64,000 nt of DNA from Viscum album (GCA_963277665.1 OY728120.1:427992138-428056137), one strand, 5' to 3'; shown: positions 1 to 14,248, numbered from the stretch's first letter. A program made the numbers and translations. Notes: a model not told the origin generated them from the letters alone.

Positions 1-1136
1 GATTCCTTTCACAATTTTTGTAAAATCCAAATGAGCATTCTTTGGAAACAACATGAAGATTCCGTTAAGAAAGATTTTTAAAAAGTAAAACATGGGAAAA
101 AATATATTGAATAAAAAATTTTAAAAAATTTCAAATCAAATTTTAAAATATTTTTATAAAACCTGATTTCTCGTGAAAAAGTTTTTTCGAATGATGAGCG
201 GAATAAAGATGTTTTTTCTTAAACACATTATTTTAAAATATTGTGTACATAAATAGAGGAATATTTAGTGAAAATATTTATTCTAAAGAAATAACTGTAG
301 GTTAAGAAAATTATTGAGTTTATTAGGAGATATATAACAAAATATTTCATCATTTGAAGCACAATCATGAGAAATCATGATAAAATATGCAATTGTAACA
401 AAAAATCCTTATCACTTTGGTGACGTTGAATCGTAACAAACGTGAAGGAATAAAATAAACTGCATCATAAAATATCATAAATATAAATAAATTCATTATA
501 TTAAATGTCAATTGGGGCTTTATATACACATCACAAAATAATATAGATGCATTACACAACGTATGTCATAAAGAAGAAAAGTTAAGAAAAAAAAATACTT
601 TGGTGATTTGGTAAATTTTGAACTCTAAACCCTATAAAATTGAGATCATAAAAAATATATTTAAATTAATTTTTATTAATTTTAATTATAAAAAAATATA
701 TTTTGGGTGTGTATATACACCATAAAAATGAAACATGAGGTGAATATGAAATTTCTCTCATTGAAAATAAAAGTGTGATGAGATTGCCTTAACATAAATC
801 TCTACTTCCAATGTACACATTTGTACCACCTATATAATAAATATATTTTTGTTATATTTATATTAAATAACTATAATTATTTATATCATATAATATATTT
901 TACTCATGACCTTTTATTATCTATTTATTAATAATTCCCTATTTAAGTGATGTTTTAGGAAATAACTACATCTTTTTTTATATATGTATTGATTTGTTAT
1001 TTTTAGTCCTCTTAATTTGATCATGGTTTCATCAAATACATGTTTATATTAATGAAATTATTATCATATTTATAAATCAATTATAATTTCATTTCAAATA
1101 AGTAGGGATGGTTTTGATAATGAATTATGTTACATT

Positions 1137-1755
1137 CATCGAGATGGTAGACTTTACGTATGCACAAATAATGTTTCCATTTTTCAATGATCATTATGGA
1201 AAAAATGTATATAATTTTTTATATTTAATGAATTATAATAATATCATAAATAATATATAATTTAATTAAATATACATATTCATACCAAACATGTGGTGTG
1301 GTGATTAAAATAGAGAGTCACATCACTTCATGAAGGTGGAAGTGCACATGTACATGGACGACATTTTCATCTTTCAATGAGTGAAAAGGTATGAAAAAAG
1401 ATATATTATATTTTAAAAATTATAAATAAGTGACTATTATAAAAAAAATTATTTTATATCACATATATTTAACAAAATTATTGTTATTATTTTCCATGTA
1501 AATCATTAGTGAAAACAAGTCACAACACATCATGTGGCGGTATTTCACCATACACATGAGCAACAGTATCGTATCCGATACATAATAGAAAATAAAAAGG
1601 GTAACTATGTTATAATAAATAAATATGTATAAATGTTTTATAAATATCATATATATACATTATATCCATCATCATAATCAACCATATGAGTTGGTAATAT
1701 AAAAATGAATAAAATTAATTCATGAGGCGGTAGTCCACCGTACACACTAATGATA
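1137..1755 (-). repeat. Array of four hairpin-like LTR leader boxes, about 195-base spacing
   Basis: Four diverged copies of the box described at 48421-48650 start at 1137, 1329, 1531 and 1721 (spacings 192, 202 and 190). They read on the plus strand as CAT(C/G)..GG(A/T/C)GG or similar, then TA, then a TACGTA/TACACA-like half. The fourth copy keeps GGCGGTAGTCCACCG, which can fold as CGGT/ACCG. The intact LTRs in this window carry two clear copies, so this LTR has a longer array. Confidence 0.6.
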
Positions 1756-2084
1756 ATTTCATAACCCATTTGATGGAAGTGGAGATTGTTTTAGGACATT
1801 AAAAGTACATAAAAACATCTCATTATATTTAATATAATTATTTTATGATATTATCATTTATTAATAAAATCTGTATGATGAAATAAAATAAAAACACTCA
1901 TTCAATAAGGTTACCTCTTCTCTGGGAAACGACCTTTGGTTTGAACACAAATCCTTTATAATATTGATTTATTGGAAAATTAAGGATTCTTGGATGAGAG
2001 TATGAAACATTTTAATTTATTTGTGAAGGTATTGGACAAACCAAACGGGTTTTAAGTTATTAATTATGGATGATAATGGGTGAC

Positions 2085-2092
2085 CTTTTATA
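2085..2092 (-). promoter_or_regulatory. TATA box of relic A LTR
   Basis: The plus strand reads CTTTTATA, which is TATAAAAG on the minus strand, identical to the TATA box in the 3' LTR of element 2 (56830-56837). It lies about 340 bases upstream, in LTR orientation, of the first hairpin box at 1721-1755. That is the same distance as in the intact LTR. Confidence 0.6.
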
Positions 2093-3724
2093 AGTGAGGT
2101 GAGTGGGACACGTTTTGTTTTAAGAATAAATAAGTATAACCACATTTTTATCATTAATGAGTGATCAAGAATGGAGAAATTTAGAGACTTATAAATGATA
2201 TAGTTTAAATATTTCTATTTATTATGGTTTTTACATGTTTTGGGTTATTTTAAAAACCTAAATCATTTTAGTTGAACCCTTGAAAATCTGATTTTTACCT
2301 TAACCGCGGTAAATAATTATTTCTGTATTTACTGTTCACTATGCTCAAAAATTATGTTTAAATTATTAGATAATATAAATTATTATTATTCCAAATATGG
2401 AATCCATTTTTCCAAATTCCATTCAAATATGTGGTATACTTTAATTTTTTAAATCTCATAGATATGATGAAGAATCAAATTTTTAAGGAGAAAATGTTCA
2501 AAAGTTTACAAAGTTTTTATTTCTAATTTCAAAATTAAATTGGTAAAAAATAAATTATATTAAAATATTTATAATTGAACTAATTCACATTAAAAATAAT
2601 TTAATATAAAAAATAACTTTTTAAAGAATTTAAATGAAAATCCAGTTTACAATTAATGTTATATATTTTTCACCATTCATTAAGGAATTAATCTTCTTAT
2701 AAAATTATCAAAAATTAAACCTAATTTAATAATTACCTTATTATTTAGAAAATTAATTTTAATAAAATAAATTTTATACATTTTTTAGAAATAAAATTTA
2801 TAATGAAAACCTTTAGATGTAACGAAAATGCAGGTTTTTAAGAAGTGTTTTATTCACGCAGAAAATGATTTTATATAAACTCTGTTTCAAATAATAATAA
2901 ATTTTAGCATATAAATTAAAATATATTAAAATATACAATATATATTTCATTACAAAAATTCCTTGTCATGTATTAATTAATTAATTAATTAAAATAGCGA
3001 AAATTTATATAGTTTAAAATAGTTTTCAGAAAAAATCGATTTTTGTAAACCAAAATTAAACTTATATTAAAATCCAATATAGTGTTAAATAAAAATTAAT
3101 TTAGTGTATTAAATATTTAAAAAATAATACATATATTCCATTACAACATACTTTTGAATTTAAATTACTTAAATTGTTGAAAATAAATGATAGTTTTACA
3201 AAAATCGGTATTTTTCATTGTTCACATAAAAAGTAGTATTCTCAAAAAAAAATCCCCAAATTTCCCCATAATTTAATGTCAATATTATGAGTAAAAGAAT
3301 TATTTTCAATTTATAAAATACTTTTTCTGAAATATCTATAAATTAATTTATATATACTATCTTAGAATAATTAATAAAAACCATTTTTTGAAGAAAACAT
3401 ATTTTTGGACAATATAACTACTTTACAAAAAATTATGGGAATATCTACTAAAAACATATAAATAAATTATATTTAGTTGTGAATTAATATGTATAAATAC
3501 TAAAATGGTTTATACTATTCATACCTGCCTATTTAAGTAATATTCTATAATGGTTATATTTATAATATTATTGTTTCGTGATTCTCTGAAACTTGGTGTC
3601 ATGTGTCATGCACGCTATCGAAGAATTTCATTTTATGTAACGTAATCTAAAATTAGTGTGGCATATAACATAAAATTTAAAAATTTTAAATTTATAAAAA
3701 TCTATTAAATCTTGTGATGTTACA

Positions 3725-5129
3725 AAAACATTATTATAAAAAAATTCATTTGAAAGACTGAATGGAATTTTTGTACATGATAGGGTCTAGAACAAACATT
3801 GATTATATTGTTCTACAATTAAGAAGATTAGAAAGAACTCATATGTTTCACATGTTATTATATTAAATAAAAATATCAATTATTTATAAGAAAATATTTA
3901 GTGTAGAATGATATATGATTAGGGTAAAGATATTCAATTTTATAGTTTTATTTATTTAGATTGGCTAAATTGTGTTAGTGATATAATTTATAATTATCGA
4001 GGATCATTATTTTTCAAAGGAAGGTATGTTTTTTAAAATTTTAATAAAACAAATTAGTCCACTCTTTTCACTATGAAATATGAGTAAAATTTAGAATTAA
4101 AATATAAATCTCAAATAATATGGATGAAATCAAATCATGATTATATGAGAGTAGATTCCACATATTGTTTAGGTATTTAGTGTGACTACCATAGTTCAAT
4201 TAAATTATCATATAATTCAATGAAATATTTATGATAAAAAATAATTTTATGAAGTATTATTTGACCACATAAAATTTAGATAATATCTAACATGGCATAA
4301 AGTCTGTTTAAGAAAAGTCACATGGAAAGAATATATGGATTATGTCTCTGATGGATTAAGATTTACAGTTATTTTGAGTGTTTCTAGGAGTGAATTCTCA
4401 GCCAAAATCCCAGTGTTTTTGTTTCTTATTTTTTCCCACTTGAATTCCTTTTCATTTAATAAAAATGGTGGGAAATATTTATGATCATTCCATATTAATG
4501 TTTTTTAGTTCCTTGATGGAAAAATGTGTGAATTTTATTCTATGATGACCACTCTTATTAACATAGGAGGATAATCTATGTCTTACCATTATAGGGGAGA
4601 AAAAAGTTTTGAACTTCATTTGGGAAAATCTTCGACAAGGGATTCTAAAATTTTGTTTTATCTCAAGGATTTGAGTTGGTTTTTTGATTTCATTTGGTAT
4701 GATGTTAATAAAAAATACTAAGGAAGATATTAAATCCCATTGTAGAGATTGATTATTATGTAGATATGAATGAAACTATTTAGAGTTAAGGAGGATTGTC
4801 CAATATAGTATTATTCTATATAGTGAGTGATGATGTTCTCTTATAAACATTACTCTATCTACTGGTATGGTGTTTATATAGCTCACACATTGGGAATATA
4901 TTATAGACTACTTTCCTAAGTAGATGATTTATATGTTATAAGAATTTTTCCTATTGTACTTGTTTTCAAAATTTTCATAAAAATGGGAGAGTAGGATTTT
5001 ACAAAATAGATGAAAATTGAATCAGTGTTTCAAGGATATTTAAACAGTATGTCATTGTTGAATACTTATTTTTTCATTATTGTCTATATATATGTTTGAT
5101 ATAGTTATGTGATCTATTTCATAGTTAAA
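3725..5129. other. Unassigned AT-rich stretch
   Basis: No coding signal is recognised. The first bases after 3724 could be the eroded 3' interior of relic A (an ATTCATTTGAA stretch loosely resembles the segment next to the polypurine tract of element 2), but no pol motif can be read. I see no RNA gene or long repeat here. Confidence 0.4.
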
Positions 5130-7267
5130 CTGTTGTTTCTGTGTAGAATAGGGAGATGATGCACCAGTCATGGGTTAGTAATTAATTAAATATAAAACAT
5201 GATATAAAAATACAATTTAGTGGCATGACTCCAAGTTTTACCATGAATAATTTTTCACCTTCACTATTTTTATTTGGCTATGAAGAATAATGTGATGGTA
5301 TTATAAATTGGTAAATTGAATCCAATGATAAAAATGTGTGTATGAGTTATTTATATTAAGTGAAAAAGTGTTTTACAAATAATATATTGGTGGCAGACTA
5401 ACCTAAGATACCCCACCAACCAATCACACTATCTTAATTCCTTCTAAAAATCACACTATTTTTTTCTTACTATGTGAATACTCCCCAATAAATATCTCTA
5501 CCCCATAGTGTTTTGATCAAGAAAGGACATGTAATGAACACCACATGCACTTCCATCTCCACTATTAATTTATTAAGGACCCTCAATCACTTCTCAGACA
5601 ATATAAAAATTGATTACAATATGAGAAGTATTGTAGATCTAGTGGTCATATATGTTCAAACAAATGAAAATGAAAATAAAATAATAAATAAAATGCCCAA
5701 ATACAATTTTTTAATACTTTATACGTACTATCAACTAACTATGATATTAAAAAAGGAGTGAAAAATACATCAATTTAGTGTAATTCGAAAATTAGGGGTG
5801 GTGGATTTCACCTTATATCATATATGTGGGTTTATATTTCTATCACAGTAGAAACAAAAAAAACTACAGTCAAAGTGAAAAATGGAAAACACCTAAAACA
5901 ATAGATCACATTCACTTTTATATGGATGAAATAAATATTCAGTACTACCACGTATGTATCAAATGAAAACCACATTGGAAGTTCTTTTTTGGTATGATCT
6001 CATACGAAACCATTGAGATTACATTTTCTATTTTATTCATGCTAAAAATAACTTGCATCAACCCACAATCCTCATATGAGTTTGATGATCTCCATGTGGG
6101 AAACCAATATTGTTTTTTCCATTTTACAAAACCATGAAAAGTTTATTTTATTTTATTATATAATATTCTACTTGTAAATAATGTTTTAATAGATCACCTA
6201 AATATAATATAATGATTCCATAATCGCTTTCTTAGTGATTAATGAGTGATAATAATGTTGTACATGTGTTGGTAGAAGATTTGTGTTGATCCAAATATTG
6301 TAGCCCGAAAACAGAGTACTATACACCCCTTTCAATGTATCTTAATCATAACTAGAGTCTCATTCACTATAAGGTATTACAAGAATCTAACTATAGATTA
6401 TACAGTTAAATAATAGTTTTGAGAATTGATGTATTCTTATGAAGTTAGTTGGAACATAAATTTAATTACATGTATATTTAGATTAATCATTCATGGCCAT
6501 TGGATTCTATCATTAAATGTTTTGTAGACTTAATAGTTCTTTTTTAATAATACATGATCTTTTACACAATATTTTTATATATAAGGCTATCCATAAGGGT
6601 TATTTACTTGTATCTCTCTAACTGTGGAAGTTAATTATATTCCATATTAAAATTTATGAGTTTAATCTTCCATAGTATTCTACTAAACACTGATTATTCA
6701 CATCGATCATTTTAAATATAATGTTATTCTAACACAACAACACTCCCAAAATAGTTTATGTGATTTAAAATGGATGTCCCTATATTTATTCCTACTCATG
6801 ATATATTTAATCAAATATGGTATTTATAGTGGCTGAGTTAGTCCAATATAGATTCATTCCAATGGGAATTAATCTCACCCAACTCATGATTTCATAATGG
6901 ATTGTTCCCCTTTTCCATATTTCTAATTAGTGTCATGGAAAATGATAATGGTGTGCATATACCTATAATATTAAATATTTTCTTTATGCAACTCATTCAC
7001 ATCACTCTTCTATAATCATCATAACACGAAAACTATTTCTAATAACTATAGGCTTATTCAAAAGTATTCAACATGTTGAAATTTCATTAAAAACCTAATA
7101 TTAATTTTAAAATAATTAAATTTAGAATAAATAAATTTAAAAAGTTAATAAATTTGTTGAGAATAAAGATAAATATAGGAATTAAAACATAAAAAGTAAT
7201 GAAATTATGAAAATCTTGGAATGATCACTCTCCTATAATAAATAAATAACATGTCCTAATGATCACA
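5130..7267. repeat. Left copy of a diverged ~2 kb direct repeat (probable LTR of an old host element)
   Basis: This stretch is collinear with about 23970-26087 further right. CCAACC at 5416 matches 24255 (offset 18839), CCTCAATCAC at 5581 matches 24421 (offset 18840), and the AATCTC(A)CCCA block at 6871 matches 25689 (offset 18818). The offset is almost constant over 1.5 kb, with many substitutions. If element 1 and one target duplication (10352 bases) are removed, the two copies lie about 8.5 kb apart, which fits an LTR pair. The right end is placed at ATCACA (7262-7267), just before the C-run at 7273. The left end is approximate. Confidence 0.6.
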
Positions 7268-10200
7268 ACTGGCCCCCCCCAGACTTAAATCCTAATATTG
7301 ATGAATTATTAATGAATAGAGATTAATTAAATTTATATCTCAACAAATAAAAACTTCATTAATCCCTTTCTATTTAGCTCCATGTTCCACTAATACTTTT
7401 CACTTTTAAAATATATGTATGATCTGAAATTTTTATATATAACTTTCCCCTTATTTATTTGGGTTTAGAATCCCAAAAATCTATCAATCAATTTAGATAA
7501 ATAAATCATATTGGATTTTTTACTATCCATGTTTTATGCGTATAAATTATTATGGGAGTGTAAATAACCTAGAACTAAACCATATAATATAGTATGCACC
7601 CATAGAGGATATTTATAATCGATGCAACATGGAAATAGGGTTTGGGTAGTTGGTTCTTTGGTTTTTCTTATTTATGGATCTTGTTTACATCCATATATTA
7701 GTTGTTTTCATTGAAATAACTATAAATAAGTTATAATCAACTCTTTTTACTCTTAAATATATGATCTATCAAAAAATTTCTAATGGAGTATCCCTAAGGG
7801 GTTAGTTATTTATATTAGACAAGTCACCCATGATTTAGTTCAAATATCATGTTTTTTATATCATAATCTTGGTTCCAGTATAATATTTTACAATAACTTC
7901 TACTTCCTAGTTATAACGCATTGGACTCCATGATTCAAATGTCATAAGGTTTTTGGTGTGGTCTGTGATCAATTAATATATTGCTTCATTAGAGTTCAAA
8001 TTCCATATATACAACTGAAAATTGATAAATAAATAAAACTATTTACAGCAAAACTATCTAATTTTCCCCACACACACTTATATTACTACTTCCAATGAAA
8101 TCCAACATGTACTTCCTAATAAAATGTATAAAAACATATAGGGAGTTTCAAAAACAAGTAGTGATGAAGGAGAAAACATATCAAGAATATTCATATGTTG
8201 TGAGGAAAAGAATAGAAACCTTTAAGGGATATTTTATAAATTCTTCCTAATAATTACTCAGTCAATGCATGTTTACCTTAAAAGGAATTTATGTTTCTCC
8301 TCTATTTTAATATATACCTATTATGAAAACATAGTGTTAATATATGGATCATTCCATTTGGAATTAATCTAACCCAACATGAGTTTCAATATCAATGTGA
8401 AAATTAACATATTATCAACAACATAGAAATACATATTTTGAAGGATTTTATCGTTGGTTGTTTATGACCTTTCTTTTTATTATAAAAAAGTTCTCATATA
8501 CTTCTTTTATAACCTCATATAGCTCCATTATTTAGGGATTCCTTTTCTCTCATTCCTTTCTGGTCTCCTTGTTTAAATTTATCATATCCAATTATTCCTT
8601 TTGTTGTAGCTAAAAAGGAATGTGACAATAATTATAAAAAAATTTCTATAAGAAGACACACTAGGGGTAAATGTAATTTTATTTTCCCATAGTGTATCAT
8701 CCAACTTATTAACTCAATATTTTTGATTTTACTACACCATAATTTTTCAAGATATTTTTTATTTCTCAATTAGAAACCACATCTTACTAGATAATTTATT
8801 TATGGTAAGGAGTGGAGGTCTAATATCGAGATCTATACCTTTATATAAGTGATCATACACTATAATTGTAGAAATTAGTTACTTAATCTCCTATTATTTA
8901 CATTTTTGTTTTATATAAGTTAAAAATATAAGATCTAATTAATTCTACAATATCCTATAAATAATAAGTTTGTGTAGTTTGAGATTTAACCAATTTAAAA
9001 ACAAACTATAACTACAAAATGATATAGTTAAATCAAAAAGAGATCGTAAATTTACCTTCAAAATCCAATCCCAAAATATGAAAAAAAAATTAAATGGATA
9101 CTATTGGGGATCTATTTTCTTTTGGAAATACCTCCAAAATATTTGAAATTAATAAATGATTTTCAAAACAAATGTTCATAATTAAAAATAGTATGATGAT
9201 AAAGTCTATCTTTGAGTATTTTCTATGCTTCTCTTTGGGAACTAAAATTACCTCCACAATTTTTTGTATAAAAGAAAGTGACAACATAAGAACACTCGAT
9301 ATCAAGAATACACCTCTACATAACTTGTTCACTACACATATTTGATAAATAATAATCTGCCAAAAAAATATTTAGAATCTATTTTATGTTTTGAAATTTG
9401 ATTTTTATTGAAATGGGGGGGGGGGATTTATATGACCAAGAATAATGTTAGTGTAATAAAAAGACTTACTTGGGACAAATTAATGTTTTTACCTTGAAGT
9501 AAATCATGAAATGGTAAGTAATATGTATTATCTACCTCTAATGTCTATGGAATTCATATCATTTTTTTCAGTTACATGGTTCTCACACCCAATTTTATCT
9601 TTTATTTCCATGTTGATATCTTGGAGTTGGAGCGTCCATATTGAAAACCATGGTTTAACATATCCATTATTCTAATGTTATCAGAAAATTGTATGTTTTG
9701 AAGAAAATTTAATTTAGATCCAAAAAGATATGAAAAAAATTGTATCAAGAAAAAATAATATAATAGAACTCCTTCTCCATTGTTGTGTATTTCACTTGAG
9801 CTAAATCAATGTCATTAAGGGATAAAAAATAACATATGATCTCTCTTCTATAGATTCTAAAATAACCTATCCCACCATATAGTTTAAATAATCACATAAA
9901 TGTTCAAATTATAACTCTCAATATAATGGTTTAATAATGAAATGTGTTGTGAGTCTGCTCATTAGTTTATAAAATTGTAACCGAATTGAGTCATCTATAA
10001 TGGACATAGTTTTTTTAATGAATTTTGGAATGATGTTCCCAAATCTAAAAAAAATTGAATGAACCATCTATAATATTCTTTATATAACATGATTGAACAT
10101 ACATTACAAAAAAGTAGAGTACAATTGAGTGGTGATTAGGATAATTTTATATTGATCAACTTATACACTTTTTTTATTTCACATTTCCCAAAATAAAAAC

Positions 10201-11585
10201 TTTCCCCAACATGATATCGTATTTTTTGTAATTCAAAACCAAATTACTATGACTAAGTTTTTTTAAACAATTTTCATACTAGAGATAAAATGATCGAATG
10301 AGGTTTCAAATTAGGAAACTAATTTAAAAAATTCCTCCAATCATCCCACTATCAAGTTAGATAATATACCTACCAAGCATTGTAAAAATGTACCTAGTGC
10401 ATTGAAAAACCCAAATGATATCCAATAATATGAGAACATACTATATGGCCAGGTGGAAGTCATTTTATCTCAATAATCTAGTGAAATGGGGCCCTATAAG
10501 TAACTAAAAAATACATATATGAAATAATAATGTGTTTCCCCATTAATCGTTCAATAATTTTATCAATAAAATAATGGAAAAATAATATTATCATGTGATT
10601 TAGCTCAAAACTATTCAATAAGTACAAATCCTCCAACTGTTATGAATTTTTTCTTGAAATGATTATTTTTATGTTTTCAATAAATTTGAATCCTGATTTC
10701 ATTAGGAAAATGTTGACGGTACATACTGATTATTTGTTGGCTATAGTATATTGTATTCAAAATTTAAAAATATCACATCCATTTTAGCACCATCAATCAA
10801 TTAAGGTTTAAGACTTTCCTAAGATTGTATCATCAGTTTAGATTCATTTTCATATCAAATCTAAAACAAGAAAATTTTAGTAATTATTCAAGAGAGGTAT
10901 TTATGTTTCATTTTAATTTCATTCATATTTTGATTCTATATTTTTAAAAGTACATTTCAGTGATTTTCTATGAGTTTTTTACTATACTAACTAGTAATTT
11001 ATTACCATCCATTCGGTAAATATATTTTAATTTAACTAAAAAGGGTTTTAAATCATTTTTTTATGGTTATATTATTGATGGTATTTGATTAGGTTGATCT
11101 ATGTGTGATAGCTACATGAATGTTAAATTTGAATCAATTTAATCATTGCATTTTAATATAAAATAAAAGTCATCACTAAAATCATAAGAAATCATCATAT
11201 CTTTCATAAAATTTTGTTTTAATAGTGGTTTAAAAAAATAAATTATTAAAGACATTAATTGAGTTCCAATTTTCAAAATATCATTCGAAATATCATTTTA
11301 TCTATTTGAACAATATTGATAGAAATGTTCAATCACATGTGCAGAGTGTTCCGTAGGTGGTAAATTTAAAAAATCTAGAATATTGAGGTGAAAAACATTC
11401 TCAACAAATTCATTTCATATTGTTCCTTAATAAACATTGAATATGGTATTTTTGGATGTTCTAAAAGGTTTTCAAAACAAGGTGAATTATAATTAACTCT
11501 ATGTTATTCTATATCCAAGGCATATAATTTATCTAGAAAAAATCAACTAACCATAACCAATATATCCTTTGAAACTCTGACTAGT
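7268..11585. other. Unclassified interior of the old host element (left part)
   Basis: This lies between the left repeat copy and element 1. It begins ACTGGCCCCCCCC, which could be a polypurine tract on the minus strand or a damaged TGGC-type primer site on the plus strand, so the orientation is open. An 11-base G run lies at 9415-9425. A segment near 8345-8390 repeats the ATTCCATTTGGAATTAATC block of the flanking repeats, so some repeat material is also present inside. A block at 10430-10480 with ATGGCCAGG reads like worn coding sequence, but I could not assign it. No open reading frame of note is present. Confidence 0.4.
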
Positions 11586-11590
11586 TATAT
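11586..11590. repeat. Target site duplication of element 1, left copy (TATAT)
   Basis: TATAT immediately precedes the left LTR and recurs immediately after the right LTR at 21938-21942. Five bases is the usual Ty3/gypsy duplication length. The sequence is low complexity, so chance is not excluded, but the boundary is fixed independently by where the two LTRs stop matching. Confidence 0.65.
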
Positions 11591-14248
11591 TATAACAGCC
11601 ATGCTAATTATTACACACATAACCATGGTTTCTTACATAAAAATGCATTCATGAAAACTCTGAAGATTGATAGGTCTAGTGTTTTGGGGAAATTAAAAAC
11701 ATTCCATAACAACTTAGAACATAAAAAACAACATCATTATTGAAAATATCTTTTACATGATTACAACATTCCTTTGTACTTAGCATTTCATAGGATAACC
11801 TATTGATAAGAAAAATAAATGTGTGATATATAATTCCCAGTAAGGTAGTAAACACATAATTACATGAATTTTATAGTACATGTTAGTCAATAAGAATATA
11901 GATGGAGAAAAAGAGAAATATGAACATAAAGGCACGATATAGCATGATTATTGTAACATGGAAATGTTGCAACAACATTTAACATGATATTATCATGAGA
12001 CAAGGCTCATTGCACATTGAGCATGAGTAATCCCTAATTACACTAGAATTATAAGGATTAAGCCCACATTTCACTTGAATTATCATGAGTAAACCCTTAT
12101 TTCTCTCAATATATCGTGATACTAATCATTACCTAATGCATTAGAGAGCTATCAGGGCGCACCCATTATAAACATTTAATTTAATGCATAAGTGTGCCAC
12201 TTGGATTATATAACATGAAATCATTCAATATCATAATTAATTCTATGATAAAGGAATTTAGAATACATAAATGAAACTCTATAATCAATATGTATATGTG
12301 GAAAATTGTGAGTACCCTTGATAGGGAAATGTGTATGGTATTAACTTACATGATAATTTTTCCATGGGAAATTTTGGCAGCATAATGACGTCAAATAGAA
12401 ATAATATATTGGTTTGATGAGAGAGGAATATGCCTCTCATCATTTATAAATGAAATTCACATTAATGGGGTCATGGAACATGATATCGAAACATATGTAA
12501 TGTAATTTGGATGCATAATATAAAAGAATTTCTTGAATGTAAATTATAAGAGAGAAATTCCTTACGGAATTTCAGCATGGTAATGGGTGTACAAGAGAGG
12601 CATTAATGAGAGATAAAGTGGTCTATCATCATTAAAAAATAAGGAGGGATGTGTGAAGGAGGTGTAAAATTATACCCCAACATTTTTAATTTTAAATAAA
12701 ATGGTATAACATCATAATGAAATTTGGGAAAAATTGAGAAAAGAAGAAATCCCTTACATCAAAGTGTGATATCAAAAGCTTAAGAGATGCTTGAAAGAGG
12801 CTTATAATGAGCATGGCATGCCATTATAGGATTATAGAGAGAGGAGGGAAGAGTCTGGTCGAGCTCCAAAGGTTTTTAGTGAAGATTAATGGGATATTGA
12901 GTGGGTATAAATAGGAAAGGAGAGATAATTATTTATTATTTTGGTTTGGGACACTACACATTAAGCTAATCAAAACCACAAACCTACCATTGGGGTTTAC
13001 CAGGGTTTCTTCCAAAAAATAGTGCAAGAAACTATTTTATAAATACAATGTTCGAACTTTTTAAAATATTATGCTTTCTTATGTGGAGGTGAGTCGCAAT
13101 CTCAAACAAATAATTTTAAATTTTAAAATATTTTATAAGTCTTGGATGGTCCACTAAGGCACCATAAAATTAATCAAAAAAATATAAAATCACATTATTT
13201 GAAATTTAAAACATATAGTGGACTAAAATACCTTTTATATTATTTTATTACATTATTATTGGGTCATTATGTTGTCATATAAGAAATTATATATTTAAAC
13301 AATAATTAATTTTTACCCTAAAAATTTCATCTCTCATAAAATTATGAAAAAATCACCGTTATATAATTCCAACATCCTGAATGAAAAAATTATATTAATT
13401 TTAGATGAATAATTATATAAATATGTGAATTCTTTCTTTTAAAATAAAAACCATCATTTATAGAATATTCATGGGTTTTGACAAAAATAACTTTTAAACT
13501 TTAATAAAAATCACTATTGTATTCATAAGAAATTATACTATAATTTATATTTAATAAAAAGTAATTTAGTAAAAATATTTAATTAAAAAATTATCTAATT
13601 CAAAAAATCAATTAATTCATCAAAATAGATTTCATAATTGAATAAGAACTAAAAATAGTATTTGTTCTTTGAAACCCATTAACAATGTAACAATAATAAA
13701 ATGAATGTATATTATTTATTCTATATGAAAATAATCCATGTAATCATAGTGCTAGGTTCTTATTACATAACCCCTTATAACACCCACATAGGCCCTAATG
13801 GTAAGGTCTGTGATGGTAACAGACACTTGGGGCGGCTAAGATAACATCGCTCAGGTGGTAATCTCTACTAACTTCCACTTCTCCCATAGGCGGTTCTGTT
13901 AAAGCTTAACGTCTTGAGGCTTTTCTTACGGTTGGTCTAGAGTGAAGCCCAGTGACAGTACCTCCTTTCTGAACTTTGAAAAATGAGTTTCATATGGAGT
14001 AATTCTATTGGATTAGGCCATTGCATCCTTGGTATGAGTAAATTGGATGTGTTAAAGCCCTATATATATACTAATCATGTGATAACTATTCAACAACTAT
14101 ATTATAAATAATAAGAATTATTGATGGTACTTTAAAATCCAAAAACATAAAACCAAGTATGCATATACTTCTCATATAACAATTTTACATAACAAGACAT
14201 TTAATCAGATTAAGTGAAATTTCATTAATAAATGTTTGGGTCATTACA
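11591..14248 (-). repeat. 3' LTR of element 1
   Basis: This 2658-base LTR pairs with 19291-21937. Matching landmarks include the CCTTGATAG and CATAATGACGTCAAATAGAAAT blocks (about 12308 and 12384 here; 20013 and 20080 in the other copy), and the GGCGGCTAAGATAACATC / GGTGGCTCAGATTACATC block (13833 and 21519). The inner edge at 14248 abuts the polypurine tract. It carries a short minisatellite near 12008-12097. Confidence 0.85.
12008..12097 (-). repeat. Three ~30-base minisatellite units in element 1 3' LTR
   Basis: Units at 12008-12035, 12036-12065 and 12066-12097 are each variants of a CAT..CAC..GAATTATCATGAGTAAACCCT pattern (at most 20 identical bases in a row). The same array is present in the other LTR at 19706-19796, so the expansion predates insertion. 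Confidence 0.6.

Larger units (their letters stand above)
1..3724 (-). mobile_element. Relic A: long-LTR (Tekay-like) LTR remnant, left end outside window
   Basis: This is a decayed long LTR on the minus strand, related to the LTRs of the element at 46250-59022. Its right end, TGTTACA on the plus strand at 3718-3724, corresponds to the TGTAACA start of that LTR read backwards. About 100 bases inside, GCACGCTATCGAAG matches the GATAGCTTGC block near the start of the intact LTR. At 2290-2350 an ACCGCGG / GTTCACTAT block matches the ACCATGG / GAATAGTAA block of the LTR in the same order. A perfect minus-strand TATA box and four hairpin boxes follow in the expected order. Whether this is a solo LTR or the 3' LTR of an element running right cannot be decided, because no pol is readable after 3725. 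Confidence 0.75.

Noticed and set aside
1137..1755. CRISPR array or tRNA cluster
   Set aside because: The repeats are diverged, spacing is about 190 bases, there are no uniform spacers, and no cloverleaf or internal Pol III boxes are seen. They follow LTR orientation.
5513..5761. 82-codon open frame on the plus strand
   Set aside because: It falls in the diverged repeat copy, and the aligned copy near 24350 does not keep the frame.
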